Positions 49,006 to 60,990 are shown, counted from the first letter of the stretch. The stretch is DNA of 64,000 nt from Sipunculus nudus (GCA_026874595.1 CM049322.1:30813340-30877339); one strand, 5' to 3'. The notes: generated by a model not told the origin, from the letters alone. Numbers and translations: made by a program.

Positions 49006-50022
49006 TTTTAGATTGTCTTAGATTTTGTAACACAGACTTCCTTTAATTAATTTGAATTTGTAACTGAACTTTACCCAATAAATGGTGTGTCTTATTCTCA
49101 GCTATTTCCACAGGCAGGATATTGGGCTATTCTTTTAAAGTTTGATGTAATTTATCATCATATTAAAATTATAAATTATATATTATAATGTCGCGAATGT
49201 TTTTTTATTCTTATCCATACAATAATACAAAATACCCACTTGGACTGTTCACAAATTTTGACCCTCTTTGGCTCTTGAATTCAGCCTCTTTTCAATTAAT
49301 GATAAGGAAAGTCCTTGGTAAACGGACTTACTAGAGGCCAGGTTCAGTGAGGGAGAATACGATCAAGTGAAATAAAACTTATGCGTTAAAAATTGTACCT
49401 GGGAGGGTTCAGCTTCAGTGAGTTTGACTCAACTTACCTAGAATATGCAACTTGAAAAAAGGAAACATATGTAAAATTGTAGTCAATACAAATTATTGCA
49501 TAAACGGATAGAACAATGTTACATCAATTATGTTATTTAATTAAAACGTCATATATTACAGGGCCTTTCTCAAACGAATATGGTATATATTGTTTTAATA
49601 TTTTAATATATTCCATCAATTGTACTAATGGTAAAATATTTAGTTCAGATACATCCTCTTTTAAACCCGAGCAAGCAGGTTGGTTTACATTTAGATAACC
49701 TAAATATGAGATTATGTAGATCCTTTTCTGTTTTCATTTTATGGAAAGTAAAATAATGTTTCTATCTAGCGCATCCTTATTGCCTGTAAACCTTTACTTC
49801 CCAGTGGAATTATTGAACCAATGCTGATCCACGTTTTCCCTTAAATATAGTTGTAAAGCGTTTTCAAACCTATCCTGTGAATTATTAATGATCGCCTTTT
49901 TTATATTCCCCTTAACCCTTCTACCCTGTGCCAAAATTATCTGGCTATTTTAATGATCCACACTTAACCACAATATAATCCTAAGAATAGTCGTCAGATT
50001 TCAGCGAACATTTTACAACATT

Positions 50023-50061
<39 letters not shown>

Positions 50062-50193
50062 CATATATATATAAGCTTACGTTTAAACACATAATGACGC
50101 ACAAATATTGTCTCTATGGATTTGAATATGTGATAAATAATATAATGTTATTCATGGCAAGCTAAGCACACTAAGCCTTCCTTTTTATTACAG
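49006..50193. other. Intron remainder with (CA)n/(TA)n microsatellite
   Basis: Last part of the 3,717-base intron between 46,477 and 50,193. CA and TA runs lie at about 50,023-50,073. No other exon seen. Confidence 0.6.
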
Positions 50194-50214
50194 TAGTCAC
50201 ACCCACATTATCAG
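50194..50214 (+). CDS. 21-bp microexon of the Ig gene (stalk)
   Basis: Bounded by a strong acceptor (TTCCTTTTTATTACAG) and a perfect donor (GTGAGT). With the Ig exon's single leftover base it reads I-V-T-P-T-L-S and leaves one base, which the next exon completes to Gly. Its length is a multiple of three and its phase (1-1) fits both neighbours. The short Pro/Thr/Ser peptide would be the membrane-proximal stalk between Ig domain and membrane helix. Microexons of this size are easily missed by automatic annotation. The call depends on both splice sites and the frame agreement; transcript evidence would settle it. Confidence 0.6.
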
Positions 50215-52059
50215 GTGAGTAATTAATTTGTCTACCACCTAAACTTATGATAATGACCATACTATTATTTTAATTTATATATTTGCCAATTGCTAATCTT
50301 GTGACAATATTATGTGCATAGCCTTATTTGATATTTTTTTACAGTTCTTCAACTGATCCTTGTTTGGTAATGCAATTCAATGATTAATACAGTTGGAGAG
50401 GGAAAGACTTGTGAAATGTTAAAAATTCGAATTTTCTTAACGTTTAAATCTAATTCATATATAAACATATAGTTAGGATATTCCTTCAATAAAGAAAAAA
50501 AATTCACACTAATTTATGTACATTGTTTCGAAAGTTTCTAAATCATTTTTAGTGGCACGTCAATATCAGAAATAAAAATTCAGATACCTGCTGAATGATA
50601 ATGGTATGATTATTTTGATGTTACTGTCCAGTTAATGGTGGGTTAATTTACTGTATAATGTAAAGTGTGAGATGCATATCAAGAGCTTTACGATTTATCT
50701 TTACACTTATTCTCGTAATTACTATCATGGTCATTAAAGATAAAGGTTTACTACTATTTTTCACTTATTTGTTAATCATGAGCTGAGTTCCAAATGAATA
50801 ATTTTTTTTCCCAATATTATAAAAGGTCGTTGTTTGACGCTAGTACTCAATTGTAATCTTTCCCATTAAGCTTGAGTGCATTATTACATAGATTGCACTT
50901 GGTTAGAAAAAGTCATGCAATTTCGGGATCTTTGCTACCCTTCCAAGAAAAAAGTCAACTGTGTTTCCTGTTCACACAACGTACCAGACCATCAGCGGAT
51001 AAATAAATGTGAATAACAGACCCTAACTGTCTGTGTGAATGTGCAACATTGACCAAAACCTTCCCTAATAAATTATAGAAGAGGAGATTCTGATTTAATA
51101 TAAAATTAAATTTGGAAACATGTTCGGAACGGTGTCGTTACGTTAGTGATAGACTGACTTTTTTGTGTAAATGGATCTTTGTTTACAAGAATCTCTTCTG
51201 ATTGTTCTTCATTCAAACCACTTATGTTGGAACAGGGAGACATAAATCAGAGTACAGAACATGGGTTTTACTTTGAGCAAAAACTATCAGTGATTACTCA
51301 GATTGGTCATTGTTAGAAAATGACAGCTGAAGCAAATAGAAACCTGTATACATATAGGCGTTAGATCATATGATGTTGCTCGAAATTGCTGAATGCGTAT
51401 CATTTCCTCACACATCAGAGTAAGATATTTATATTAAAAACATTACTAGGAGATGTACATCATATAATTGTACTGCTGTGTCTCCTGGGCTTTTAGAAGA
51501 AGAGTCTTGTTTGTTATAAAATTCATTTAAATATTATTATGCCCCAAAAAACCCATGTCACAGTACATTTAGTAGAAAAAAAAATCATTTCACATTTATC
51601 ATCCTTGTGGCAGGAACATTGAGAAAATGCACCGTTTCATTCGTCGTCTTTAAAACTTAAGAAATGACAAATAAATCTTTCACATCCCTTTTCCTAAAAT
51701 TGAACACACATTTATACTTTGAAAGCTTTTGGTCATTCTGGTGGTCTTTTTGACAATTTTTTTTTCACTTGAGAATGGTCCGGTCTCAGCAAATTCAACT
51801 TATGAATATGTAAATTCATATATATCCTCATCATGGAAATGCCTTATATATATGCTTTTAGACTGTATGAGACATATTTGACTGATATATGATATATAAG
51901 GAGGAACTACCAATTCAGTTCATATCAGCACAATTTATTTCGGCTGATGTGCTTCCCTAGCTATTTTGGTGGCCATATATTCATCCCCAATACATGTAAA
52001 TACAATGTAAATACACTGTTTCTTGCATTATGGAATCTATGTATATAAACATCTCTCTA
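50215..52059. other. Intron sequence, AT-rich
   Basis: First part of the 6,205-base intron 50,215-56,419. No exon or element recognised. Confidence 0.5.
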
Positions 52060-52135
52060 CCCAATCAGACTTACCATCTGACAAAGAAGCCTGAGCGCTT
52101 CGAAAGCTCGGGTGTTAAAATGAGTAAACCTATAT
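52060..52135 (+). mobile_element. Possible Penelope-like element end
   Basis: The text TCTGACAAAGAAGCCTGAGC followed by GCTTCGAAAGCTCGGGTGTT can fold (CCTGAGC with GCTCGGG). It resembles the CTGA...GAAA ends of Penelope-like elements, some of which carry hammerhead ribozymes. The match is loose. Confidence 0.3.
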
Positions 52136-52139
52136 AAAC

Positions 52140-52263
52140 GGCGTCACTCTCTCTCTCTCTCTCTCACTCTCTCTCTCTCTCTATATATATACATATATAT
52201 ATACATATACATATATATAGTCATTCTTTCTCTCTCTGTCTCTCTCTCTCTCTATATATATAC

Positions 52264-52319
<56 letters not shown>
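52140..52319. repeat. (CT)n and (TA)n microsatellite complex
   Basis: Alternating CT runs and TATA/TACATA runs directly after the text GGCGTCACTC. Confidence 0.95.
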
Positions 52320-52320
<1 letters not shown>

Positions 52321-53269
52321 ATCGCCCAAGGCCGCATTGCCGCTGGTTATGAGACCATCGTCACGCACTATCGAGCTCCCTGGATCCACAGTACACATGC
52401 AGTAGTCACGAGAGTACACTCTTTAAGGCGCCTCTCGACGTACAGCCAACCCCTGACCTGACAGGGTTTTCGCGAAACATGGAAAAAGCACAGACAGCCC
52501 ATGCCTGTCTACGGAATCTGTACCGGATGTCACAGCACAACAATATCCTGTACCCCACACGATTAGCGTATACTTGAAATCGTCCTGGTCTGCTTGACTT
52601 CACTGATGTTTCTTTAAAAACGCCTCGGCGGATAACCGGTCCGTTCGATTTTTCCATTCCACCCTTAAGTCCGTTAGAGAAATCCAGTTGGAAGTCCTCA
52701 GAGACTGACCTTTTACGCACAGAAATATGGCCTCTCAGCTGAACAGTATAAAACAGATGACAAATAAGGAAGAAAATAGGGTTGACATCTGAGTTTCTGC
52801 CACCAATATCCCGTTTCCAGACTATATACTGGTACCGACGTCATACCTCTGTGGCCCATCGTCCGATCACATGGATATTACACAAAAAAAATGGACATCC
52901 CTACTATAGTATGCAAAACCAAGCATACAAGTGCGCTATTCCCATAGGCTAAGGTATAAATGTCACCACAGGAACAGGTCTAGACAAGACAATTCTCACT
53001 TAAACTGCACTGACTTCAACCCGAAGCATGACACTTGGGTTCCCATATCTGATACTAATAAAATACACACTAACAAAATATCGAAGCTCTCTGGTGACAT
53101 TATCCCCCTTAAACAGAAATAAGTCGCATGCATGCCGCTACATGCTCGGTGAAAACATTATACCTAATATCATCTCTTTTATATATAAAGTGTCTGTCTT
53201 AAGAAATATTCACAACATCAAATGCAGCTCAGGACCAAGGTAACCTACCCAAGAGGTCTGGCCTATGAT
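52320..53269. other. Downstream part of the retroelement insertion, unassigned
   Basis: GC-richer than the intron around it and continuous with the gypsy remnant, so probably part of the same insertion (3' region or LTR on the minus strand). A 104-codon minus-strand frame (52,406-52,720) shows no domain I know. No matching long terminal repeat was found on the other side. Confidence 0.35.
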
Positions 53270-53279
53270 GTAGCTTGCT

Positions 53280-53690
53280 AGGTACCGCCTATATATCAAA
53301 CCTGAATTCCTATAACACCAAAGCCCATCTAATTACACTTTTGTTTACACACTTGGTCTTGTTAATACACCTGAGTGGCTTGTGGTCTGTTTGTATTGTT
53401 AATTGCCTACATGACAAGTACATCTCGATTTCCTGAAAAGCTTAAACTATAGCCAAACCCTCCCTCTAGATGGTAGAATAATTTATTTTGTTAGCCAGTG
53501 GCTCTCTGCTAGCATAAGCTGTCGGATGCGTCATCTCAGCGTGCTCTTGCATGAAGATACTCCCGACTCCGACATCCAACGCGTCGCATTCCAAGTAGAC
53601 CCGCTTTCTGAAATCGGGTACTCTCAGTATAGCTTAGCCTTTAAGAGGGCCGTAAGCATTCTCATGGATCTCATTGCAAATGAGGGAAAA
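53280..53690 (-). pseudogene. RNase H domain fragment of the gypsy remnant
   Basis: In one frame the minus strand reads ILRVPDFRKRVYLECDALDV, then PTAYASREPLANKINYSTI, REGLAIV and QTDHKPLRCINKTKC. The family's catalytic acidic residues (Asp of CDA, Glu of REGL, Asp of TDHK) are visible. The frame is broken by five TAG/TAA stops. Reverse transcriptase proper, which should precede it, is absent, so this copy lost an internal part. Confidence 0.85.
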
Positions 53691-53966
53691 GCTGTTTAGT
53701 AATTCACATTCGGATGAACCGGTTCTCTTATGGTTTCGTTCGTACTCAACGTGACTACCACTAGAGCATGCTGAGGATCAGGCGTGGCCTGATATCTCTT
53801 CAGCATTTCGACGTGGAAGGTTTGGACCTTATTCTCGACCTTAACCTGACAGATCACCTAATTTCCCTACAAGGCTAGAGGGGCCTTTCCATTGAACTTA
53901 CAGCACACTTCGTCTACGATTTCCAAATTGCGGGTGCGTTTGCCTAAGTTAAAGATCTGTTTGTAT

Positions 53967-54512
53967 CTATCTGCAGATGTACTCAAAGCCTCGCCAGCTA
54001 ACGCGCACGTATCGCTCAGCATGTTTTTGGAGGTCAAGTGCGTATTGAAACATTGTCTTAGTTTCCGCATCTGCATCGCGTTTGGTTAACAGGTCGCGTA
54101 GATTTCGCATGGGACCTCTCACAACTCGCCCGTAGAGAAACTCTATAGGAGACAAGCCTGTGCTCTCAGGTGTTGTCACTCTGTAAGCAAATAGCTCCGC
54201 GCTCAAATATCGATCCAAGTCCTGTGGTCTCTCCGCGCACAAACGCTTTATCATCCGTTTCAGTGTGCCGTTAAATCTTTCCACCAACCCGCTGCTAATC
54301 GGGTGATTTGGTGTGGAAGTTAGCTGCTTTACCGAAAACACGCGACTAATTTCTCTTATGAGGTCAGACTTCCCATGCCTGTGAGTACTTCTGACGGTAC
54401 TCCTACACGTGCATAGACATCGACTTACGTGTCGGCTATGGTCGCGTTGTCTATGTTTTTTAAGACGATCGTGTATCGCGTAGCATATTCTATGATGGTC
54501 AGTATATACCAA
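53967..54512 (-). pseudogene. Integrase core fragment of the gypsy remnant
   Basis: Longest open part (181 codons). It contains HPISSGLVERFNGTLKRMI, with the catalytic Glu, followed by LSPIEFLYGRVVRGPMRNLR, typical of Ty3/gypsy integrases. The segment that should hold the second catalytic Asp reads STHRHGKSDLIREI and appears frameshifted or mutated. The first Asp region (YTDHHRICYAI) is recognisable. Confidence 0.85.
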
Positions 54513-55069
54513 TGACTATTGTCGGACGCGGGATGGATCGGTCCAACCAGATCAATAGCGATACTAAGCTAAGGTTCGTCGAAAAGGGGCATCTTTCCTA
54601 ACGTGGCCATCGGCACTTTGCATTTTGGTGTAGTTTTTTTTACATATGGGACTCCACTTGCAAAACGCTGCTATATCGCCGAACATTCCCGTCCAATAGA
54701 ACTGGGCTCTCACGCGCTCGCTTCGTTCGATCTACGCCTTGATGGCCCACCATAATCGCTTCATGGCCAATATTCATTACATCCGACCATAATGTTTGGG
54801 TTCTAATATCATCGATCTATCCGGATCACCGCGTTTATCTCGCGCAATTCTGACTAAAAAGTATTTGACAAGGAGAGTGTTATCGCTTCCACCCACCGAT
54901 TTAGCAAGCTTCCAGTACGGAGCTAACGACTTATCCTTTTCCCGACCCTTCAAAGTTTGTTGGGTGAACCTTAGCCTCGATCCGGCATTGCTCTGCTCAC
55001 ATTCACGCATCTGTGTCCCAAACCAAACGACGTATGCCTCCCATGGGTAGTCGACTGATCACGCGACCA

Positions 55070-55290
55070 GCGTTCTACCTCGTTTTCTCTCTCGGCTGGG
55101 GTTCGCTGGGAACACTATTTAGGGAGCTCACCTGTGTATTTCGTGGGCTTTCGTATAACGCTCGGCCGTCCGGCCATGCTAGGTATATCCAACATTGTCT
55201 CTCTCTCAAAAGCAAATAGAGATCTTTGCTGCAACAGTTCAAATACTGTCCGCGCATCAACAAGTCCATTAACCGATTGAAATCATCGCC
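55070..55290 (-). pseudogene. SCAN-like gag segment
   Basis: Minus-strand frame with VNGLVDART, then FELLQQRSLFAF or QYLNCCSKDLYLLLRERQ depending on frame, resembling the helical text of SCAN/Gmr1 capsid domains (F-L-x-x-C-x-x-x-L-x-x-F-L-R-E). A degenerate CW...C knuckle-like text follows. The assignment is by eye on a damaged sequence. Confidence 0.5.
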
Positions 55291-55860
55291 TATGCTCTGC
55301 CATCCCGATCCAATTATCTAAGTATCCGCTGAGACTGACTGGGGGTTTCGCCTCGGTTTGGCCTACAATTGCATTTTATATTACGGTATCCTTCCTCAGT
55401 CATCTGGGGAAGTTTAGCTTATCGTAGTTCATGACTTCGCTATCGGCTAAATGTGTGTAGTAATAAATGGCCTTACCACGCAACAAAGGACTTAAGTACA
55501 TCGCCTCACTATCATGGGCGATTTTTTTGACACGATAGTAAACGTTCAGATCTCTCAAGAAATGCGTCTAGCCTTTTGTGCTGTTAGTCAAACGGAGTGA
55601 GCTTGATTTTCCCTATTACTTATCTATTTACTATCACAGTCATCGCTGCCAAACACTGACTTTAATAACAGCATATCTATCTCGTGAGGTCTCTGAGCTT
55701 CACGTTCACACCCTGCTGCTTCCATACGCTCACGTTCTATCTCCCGTTGTCTAGCCGTCTCATTTCAACTGGCGTTTTCCCCGCTTTTTCTTTTCTTGAG
55801 CATCAGACGCTTGTTACCAAACTCCTACAGAGCACCGTCTTTGTACCCTAACGTTTGCCC

Positions 55861-56419
55861 ACATTCATTAATGGACTTCAAAGCCTCGATGTTCAGGGCT
55901 AACTGCATAACATGTAACATAACATGCAACATAACATTTTATATGACATGCAAGTGAAGATACATACAAAGGCACAGACGTTAAACAGTAAACGCAGAAA
56001 AGGTGAGCCAAGTTATCCTTACAATCACACATGGGTTGCACCGAAAATAAAAAAGAGACACAGACGGACGTATAGACATTTATAAAATAAATCACAGCAC
56101 TGTGGTGATAATAGATACTAGTCATATCAGTTGCAGCATAGCCGTTTTTATTAAATTACAATATTTAAACTAAAAATTATTAATTGTTGTCTGAAATGTG
56201 TCAGTACTTTATCAATTATTAAATATCTCCGGCGACTTTTGAGTTTAATATTATCTTTGAAATTGACAAATTGTGTTCTCTCTAAAATATGACATAATGT
56301 TCTGTTTGCCTTTTTGAAAAATTCAACATATTTCTAGGTGAGAATTGGATCCTTTGATTCAGTTGGTATTAGCTATACATTGCATGATATGATTTTCTGC
56401 ATTCCATTTATCCTTTCAG
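55861..56419. other. Intron end before the transmembrane exon
   Basis: Mostly AT-rich. A CATAACATG-type short repeat lies at about 55,910-55,950. It ends in the acceptor CCATTTATCCTTTCAG. Confidence 0.5.
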
Positions 56420-56515
56420 GTCCAGGCCCGTCGGCAGGGGAAATCACAGGCATTGTCTTTGGATGCATTGCTGGAGTAGCAATTATTGGTTTTGTCATCC
56501 TGTTGCTCTTGAAAA
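56420..56515 (+). CDS. Transmembrane exon of the Ig gene
   Basis: 96 bases between acceptor ATCCTTTCAG and donor GTGAGT, phase 1 at both ends. It reads GPGPSAGEITG and then a 20-odd residue hydrophobic helix (GIVFGCIAGVAIIGFVILLL) followed by Lys. This is the pattern of a single-pass type I membrane protein: small, Pro/Gly-rich stalk, helix with small residues, then a basic stop-transfer residue at the cytoplasmic face. It joins in frame to the 21-bp microexon. No cytoplasmic signalling motif lies in this exon; the tail must come from a later exon. High confidence as an exon, less as part of an intact gene. Confidence 0.8.
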
Positions 56516-56842
56516 GTGAGTACAGTAAACTTTTAAAAATATTTTATGTAGCATCAAGATTTATACCCATTATACCCATTACTTTTAATGCAGAGGATTT
56601 TTTTTTTCTTATGAAAATTATTCGAGCAATTGCATAACTTACTTGGAATGAATTTTGTGATCGCTTTATTATATGAACAATATAGAGGACCAGTTGACAT
56701 TATCAGACCCCTTACAACTTTTTCATTTAAGCACCACCACAATTAAAAATTAACTGATTAGGTGGTGTCATTTATACCTGAGGAAATATCTAACTTTTTG
56801 TAGAAAAATAGATTACTTTAAACATTACTGTGCATTTTGCAG

Positions 56843-56913
56843 AATTGAGAACACGCATTGTTGTACCATTATGTCACAAACATCAACATTTATTGCATGT
56901 TCGCAGCCAATAA
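56843..56913 (+). CDS. Candidate last exon (short cytoplasmic tail)
   Basis: After acceptor ACTGTGCATTTTGCAG the phase-1 frame gives about 24 residues beginning K-L-R-T-R-I-V-V-P-L and ending at TAA (56,911). The basic start suits a membrane-proximal tail. Competing acceptors at about 56,802 and 57,136 also read a Lys-rich start and then stop after 2 and 8 residues. The real tail exon may lie further downstream. Confidence 0.25.
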
Positions 56914-58035
56914 TCTTCTTATTAATATTTATAAATCCAGTAGGCAAGAAATTAACATTAAAAAATAGATTAGTGTTACATTGTGTTGCGACTATGATGA
57001 TGGCCCTTTTTCTATATGTAACTTTCACACTCAAATTATGTCATGTTGATAATTTTTCATATCTCAAATTATTCACATTTACTAATTTCCAAAATAATCA
57101 CATGAAAATATTATGTCACGATTTATTAATTTTTTGTAGAAAAATTAGGTAGATATTTGTTTTGACATTAGCTAGACAAGGATCTGTTTCTTTAAATGAA
57201 AGGACACAGTCAGACAAGGAATGAGGCATTCAACAATGTCAAGCTTTGGGTTTGCTCCCATATATGCTGGAAAAATTTCATTATGCTATTCGACTCGACA
57301 ATATTTTGGGATAATTTTATTTATTAAAAAATAGTTATAATGACGTCATTCTTTTCATGGTTATCCCATATATAATGCAAATAACTAACCATGAGCGAAT
57401 CCTGAATTAAAAATATTTATCTTTTGATTGGTATGTACTTCCAAAATCAAATGTAACAAACTGATTGGACTGTAATTCTTGCTAAAAGGAACTAGTGTCG
57501 TGACTATCAATAACTAAATCTCAATCCTTTATGAATGCTGATGGTAGCCAGCATTACGATTGAATATTTTATAAATAAGATATAAAGCTACTGTGGCAGG
57601 CTATTGGTAAACGTTTGAAGGTGGGGTATTAAGAAAAAAAAATGAAATGAACGATGTCTAACCTGGAGTGAAAGATGATGACTACCAGCAAACTAAATGT
57701 AATATGAGAGAGTTGAAACTGTCGCACTAGACTAAAATAGTCAGTCCTGGCAGCAAAAGAGAGTAAATGGCACAGAAAGACGTCAGTAGCTCTGCAGGTT
57801 TAATGGAAAGGCCGTGTCCCATGGCCATGTTTCACTCAAAATCATGTGCACCTTTCGGGGGTTCATCGTTGGTATGACGTATGACCTAGTACTGGGAAGA
57901 CTGCACATCCAGGGCCCTCAGGTGTAGCAGTCACCCGGGATAGTTAAAACAAGGATATAAAATGAGAGGAAGCGTATGCTACTGCCCTGCCACGCCGACC
58001 AAAATTAGAAATGAAGTTTGCTGATGTTGTTTCCC
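56914..58035. other. Gene-free sequence
   Basis: AT-rich, with a less AT-rich part from about 57,700. No exon or repeat recognised. Confidence 0.45.
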
Positions 58036-59482
58036 TTAAGGTAGCACGACTCGTCAAAATCCTGAAAATTGGTGTTTTTTCAATAAATGGTATCCATAAT
58101 ATTGAATACTGGGCGGATCTTATGCAGCTGAACACATTTTGGGTCGCCTGGTGCATATTGTGGAAAAGGGTGATTTCTATTCAGTAAACACCAAGATGTT
58201 ATGACAGGGTGTCTGTAAACTAACTACAGCCCTGCCACAGGCCTGTCAATCACTCTGCCCCCAGCCCTCACCAGGGTCATTAAGCCAATCTCGAGTTGCA
58301 AGTGTTTAATTAATGCATGGGCCAAGTAATTCCGTGGCAAGAACTGACGGTCGACGTTTGTTAGCCCAATCTAATTAGCTGAGCATACAACTGATAAGCG
58401 TTGGAGAGCAACCCTAACTCTAGCTAAGTAGTGTGCAAACAAACCCGTCCTTGTGAATGATCTGTTAATGTCATTGGCCTTTCTGTCTTTTTTCGGGTAT
58501 ATTACGTCGAAACACAAATTTTCACTTGACATCATGTTATTTCTGCTATATCGTAAGCCTATCGACATAAATCCCACTCCCCTTGTTCCTGTGTAAACAC
58601 GCGATTACCTATTAGGCCCGGCGATGCACCTGTTCTGCCGCGGGTCCCAGTAATCGGATGGTCAGCGCACCTTGGCACTCAGCCAAAACTGTAAGCTCCG
58701 CCTATTGAAGTCCATGCACGTGGTGTTTGACAAGTCGCAGTAACTTTGACAAGTGGTGTGACAGGTCAAACTTTTATCGTTTTAATACGTTTTTAAAGGA
58801 AATTAATCAATTAATCCATGTTATTATTGCATGGTTTAATAGGAACCACCGTCTTGACCAAATCCATGTGACTGTCAACATGTAGTTGTGGTTAGTTACG
58901 TGTGTAGGACGAATGATCTCTACGAATATAGTTTTTTTTGCCATTTTCTCGAAACATCATTTCACCTGAACACCTTATCTTTAGATAAGTAATCACTTGT
59001 CCGAAGCATACTATTTTTGAGATATATAAATTGTTAATATGTCTTCTAAAAGGCGTTTTATTATTTAACGCCTATACTAAATTTGAAGGATTTTATTAAG
59101 GTAAAGTAAAAAATGAAATGATTTGTGAAGATTTCAAAATTAAATACTCTGTAAAATCATAATTTTTAAACTTAACTCACTAAACAAAAAAACGCCTGGG
59201 GATTATTATCTAAATTCTCGATTTATTTAAGAAGATTTTCTGTATCTGCTTTAGTTGTGCTGGAATAAACGATTTTTTGTTTAAAATTAAAATTAAATTA
59301 AAATTCTTACAAATTCAAACCTGTTCCTCGGAAACAAAGTTTATTATCACCAAACTATAGAGAATTTTCTTAGCTTTCAGAAAATGTATACTTTATGGGG
59401 AATAAAACATTAGATTGTTCCATGCAAAGGAAAAACTGAAACAAAGTCAGGTCAGGTGGGGGGACCAGTCGTGCCACCTTAA
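58036..59482. mobile_element. Candidate non-autonomous DNA element flanked by TTAA
   Basis: TTAAGGTAGCACGACTCGTC (58,036) is matched in inverted form by GACCAGTCGTGCCACCTTAA (ending 59,482), giving terminal inverted repeats of about 15 bases inside TTAA on both sides. TTAA is the target of piggyBac-type elements, but the terminal bases GG are not typical for them. The 1.45-kb interior encodes nothing recognisable. Confidence 0.5.
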
Positions 59483-60990
59483 AAGGCGAGTGCTGCCTGG
59501 TAGCCAGGTTCGTAGAGCACTGAAACAAAATATTTTTTATTTGCTTTTGTTCTTGGTTATTTTATTCTCTGAATGAGTGTGTGACTAATCAAATGGGCAG
59601 TACATCTGTTGGGGGACAGTGGCTTGTCTGTTTGTCTTAGTCTCTGCCTGGAAGTACGACCGCAGTTTAACTGCTGGTGCCTGGTTCTCTCGGCCCGTCG
59701 AAAAATGTAGGGATGTTCTGAGTATCCATAACTGGACCCAAGGTAGTTAATCTCACGTCTGAGGTGTCAGGGTTTGGTTCAACCATATAAGCAAGTGCGT
59801 TTGTCATTTTGAACAGTTTTGCAACGAAACGTCCCCCCTTCAGGATCTTGTTAGGTCCTCAAATTTTTGTCGCTGTTGTCTTTTGAACTTGTCAATGGAA
59901 ATGTGGCCACTCTCTGGTCAATTGCCGAGAACAACGTTGTTATCCTGGTTAGAAAAGGTTTTCATCTTATCTGCAGGATGCCATTCTGTCAGTTGTGTGT
60001 CAACACAGGTAGCATCACCAGGCTATCTAGGTTTACAACGGTCCTCCGACGAGTGTCCTTCTTCACGTGAAATGGCCTGTTCCGTTATTTAGATTATCAC
60101 GCCTGTGAAATATCCTGATCCATTGAGGAAATGATCTCTATTAAACTTAAAGCGTGACATGTGGTTCAGACCATTTTGGCGTTTCGTTGCGGCATTTGTC
60201 TGTTGTAATTTTTAGTGTGGAATTCGCTAAAGCACTATTCAGGGTCCACAAAAGGTTTTATGTCGATAAAATGACTGTGCTTTAATGATATTTGATTTAT
60301 ATTAAATATATTGTTGTACTTCAGTTTTTGTCCGTACACCATAGTTGTGATTCCTTGTTTGAACGAGCATGAGCAAATGACAAACCTATTAAAGGTAACA
60401 TGCCTCTTATACAGGTTTTCTGCTGAGATCACCTCATTTCTAAAGAGAAAAAAGTGCACCTAGTATTTTACGGCTGACTGTTATGTGTTAACTAATGTCT
60501 GTACCTGTTTAACTATTTCTGAGAACAATTAGCTTCATGTAATGCAGTGGCGTTCAGTAATTGGGAAAACAAAGTCCAAACAAGGGTGTTCTTAGCATCG
60601 GTCAAGTGCTACATGGAAGTAAAATGGTCGTGCGATATCAGAGGCCAATCGTTGGTGTTAGGTCGTAGGCAAACATGGATGCCATCAGACGATAATACAT
60701 CGTCAAGTGGGGGTGGCAGGTCGTAAAAGCGAGTCTAAAACAAGAAGTTAATATGTGAACTACTTTAGGTCGTGTGCGCTGTATGTGCTGCCCAGAGTAC
60801 CTGCTGTGACTATCTTTGATGTTTTAGTTGGTATTTTATTATCTAGAACACTCATATTTTGGACTGCTACTAGATCCAAGGACAGTGATCCAGCACATGC
60901 ATAAAATGTCTGCTTGTAGCAAAGCTATAGGTAAAGATTTCTACATTTCTATCCGGCTGAAGCCAATATTTTCATGTCACGCTTGATTAA
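59483..60990. other. Gene-free sequence
   Basis: Several short frames (up to 74 codons) without domain character. A short inverted pair GCAACGAAACG (59,821) and CGTTTCGTTGC (60,180) is noted but unassigned. Confidence 0.4.

Larger units (their letters stand above)
53270..55860 (-). pseudogene. Ty3/gypsy retrotransposon remnant with Gmr1-like domain order
   Basis: Read on the minus strand the order is a charged gag-like part (about 55,840-55,670, with QREIERERME), a SCAN-like capsid part (about 55,290-55,070, with LNCCSKDLYLLLRE), the integrase zinc-binding region (about 54,770-54,640), the integrase core (about 54,530-54,100) and C-terminal part (to about 53,770), then RNase H (about 53,690-53,280). 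The protease and reverse transcriptase cores are missing. Stops and frameshifts are frequent, so it cannot be active. Integrase before RNase H is reversed from ordinary gypsy elements and is known for the Gmr1 group, whose gag is related to the SCAN domain. It sits in the intron between stalk and transmembrane exons, antisense to that gene. Confidence 0.75.

Noticed and set aside
49516-49698. 60-codon frame in the Ig gene intron as another exon
   Set aside because: No acceptor or donor in suitable phase and no Ig character.
59821-60190. Inverted pair GCAACGAAACG/CGTTTCGTTGC as element ends
   Set aside because: Only 11 bases match and no target duplication or repeated copy is visible.
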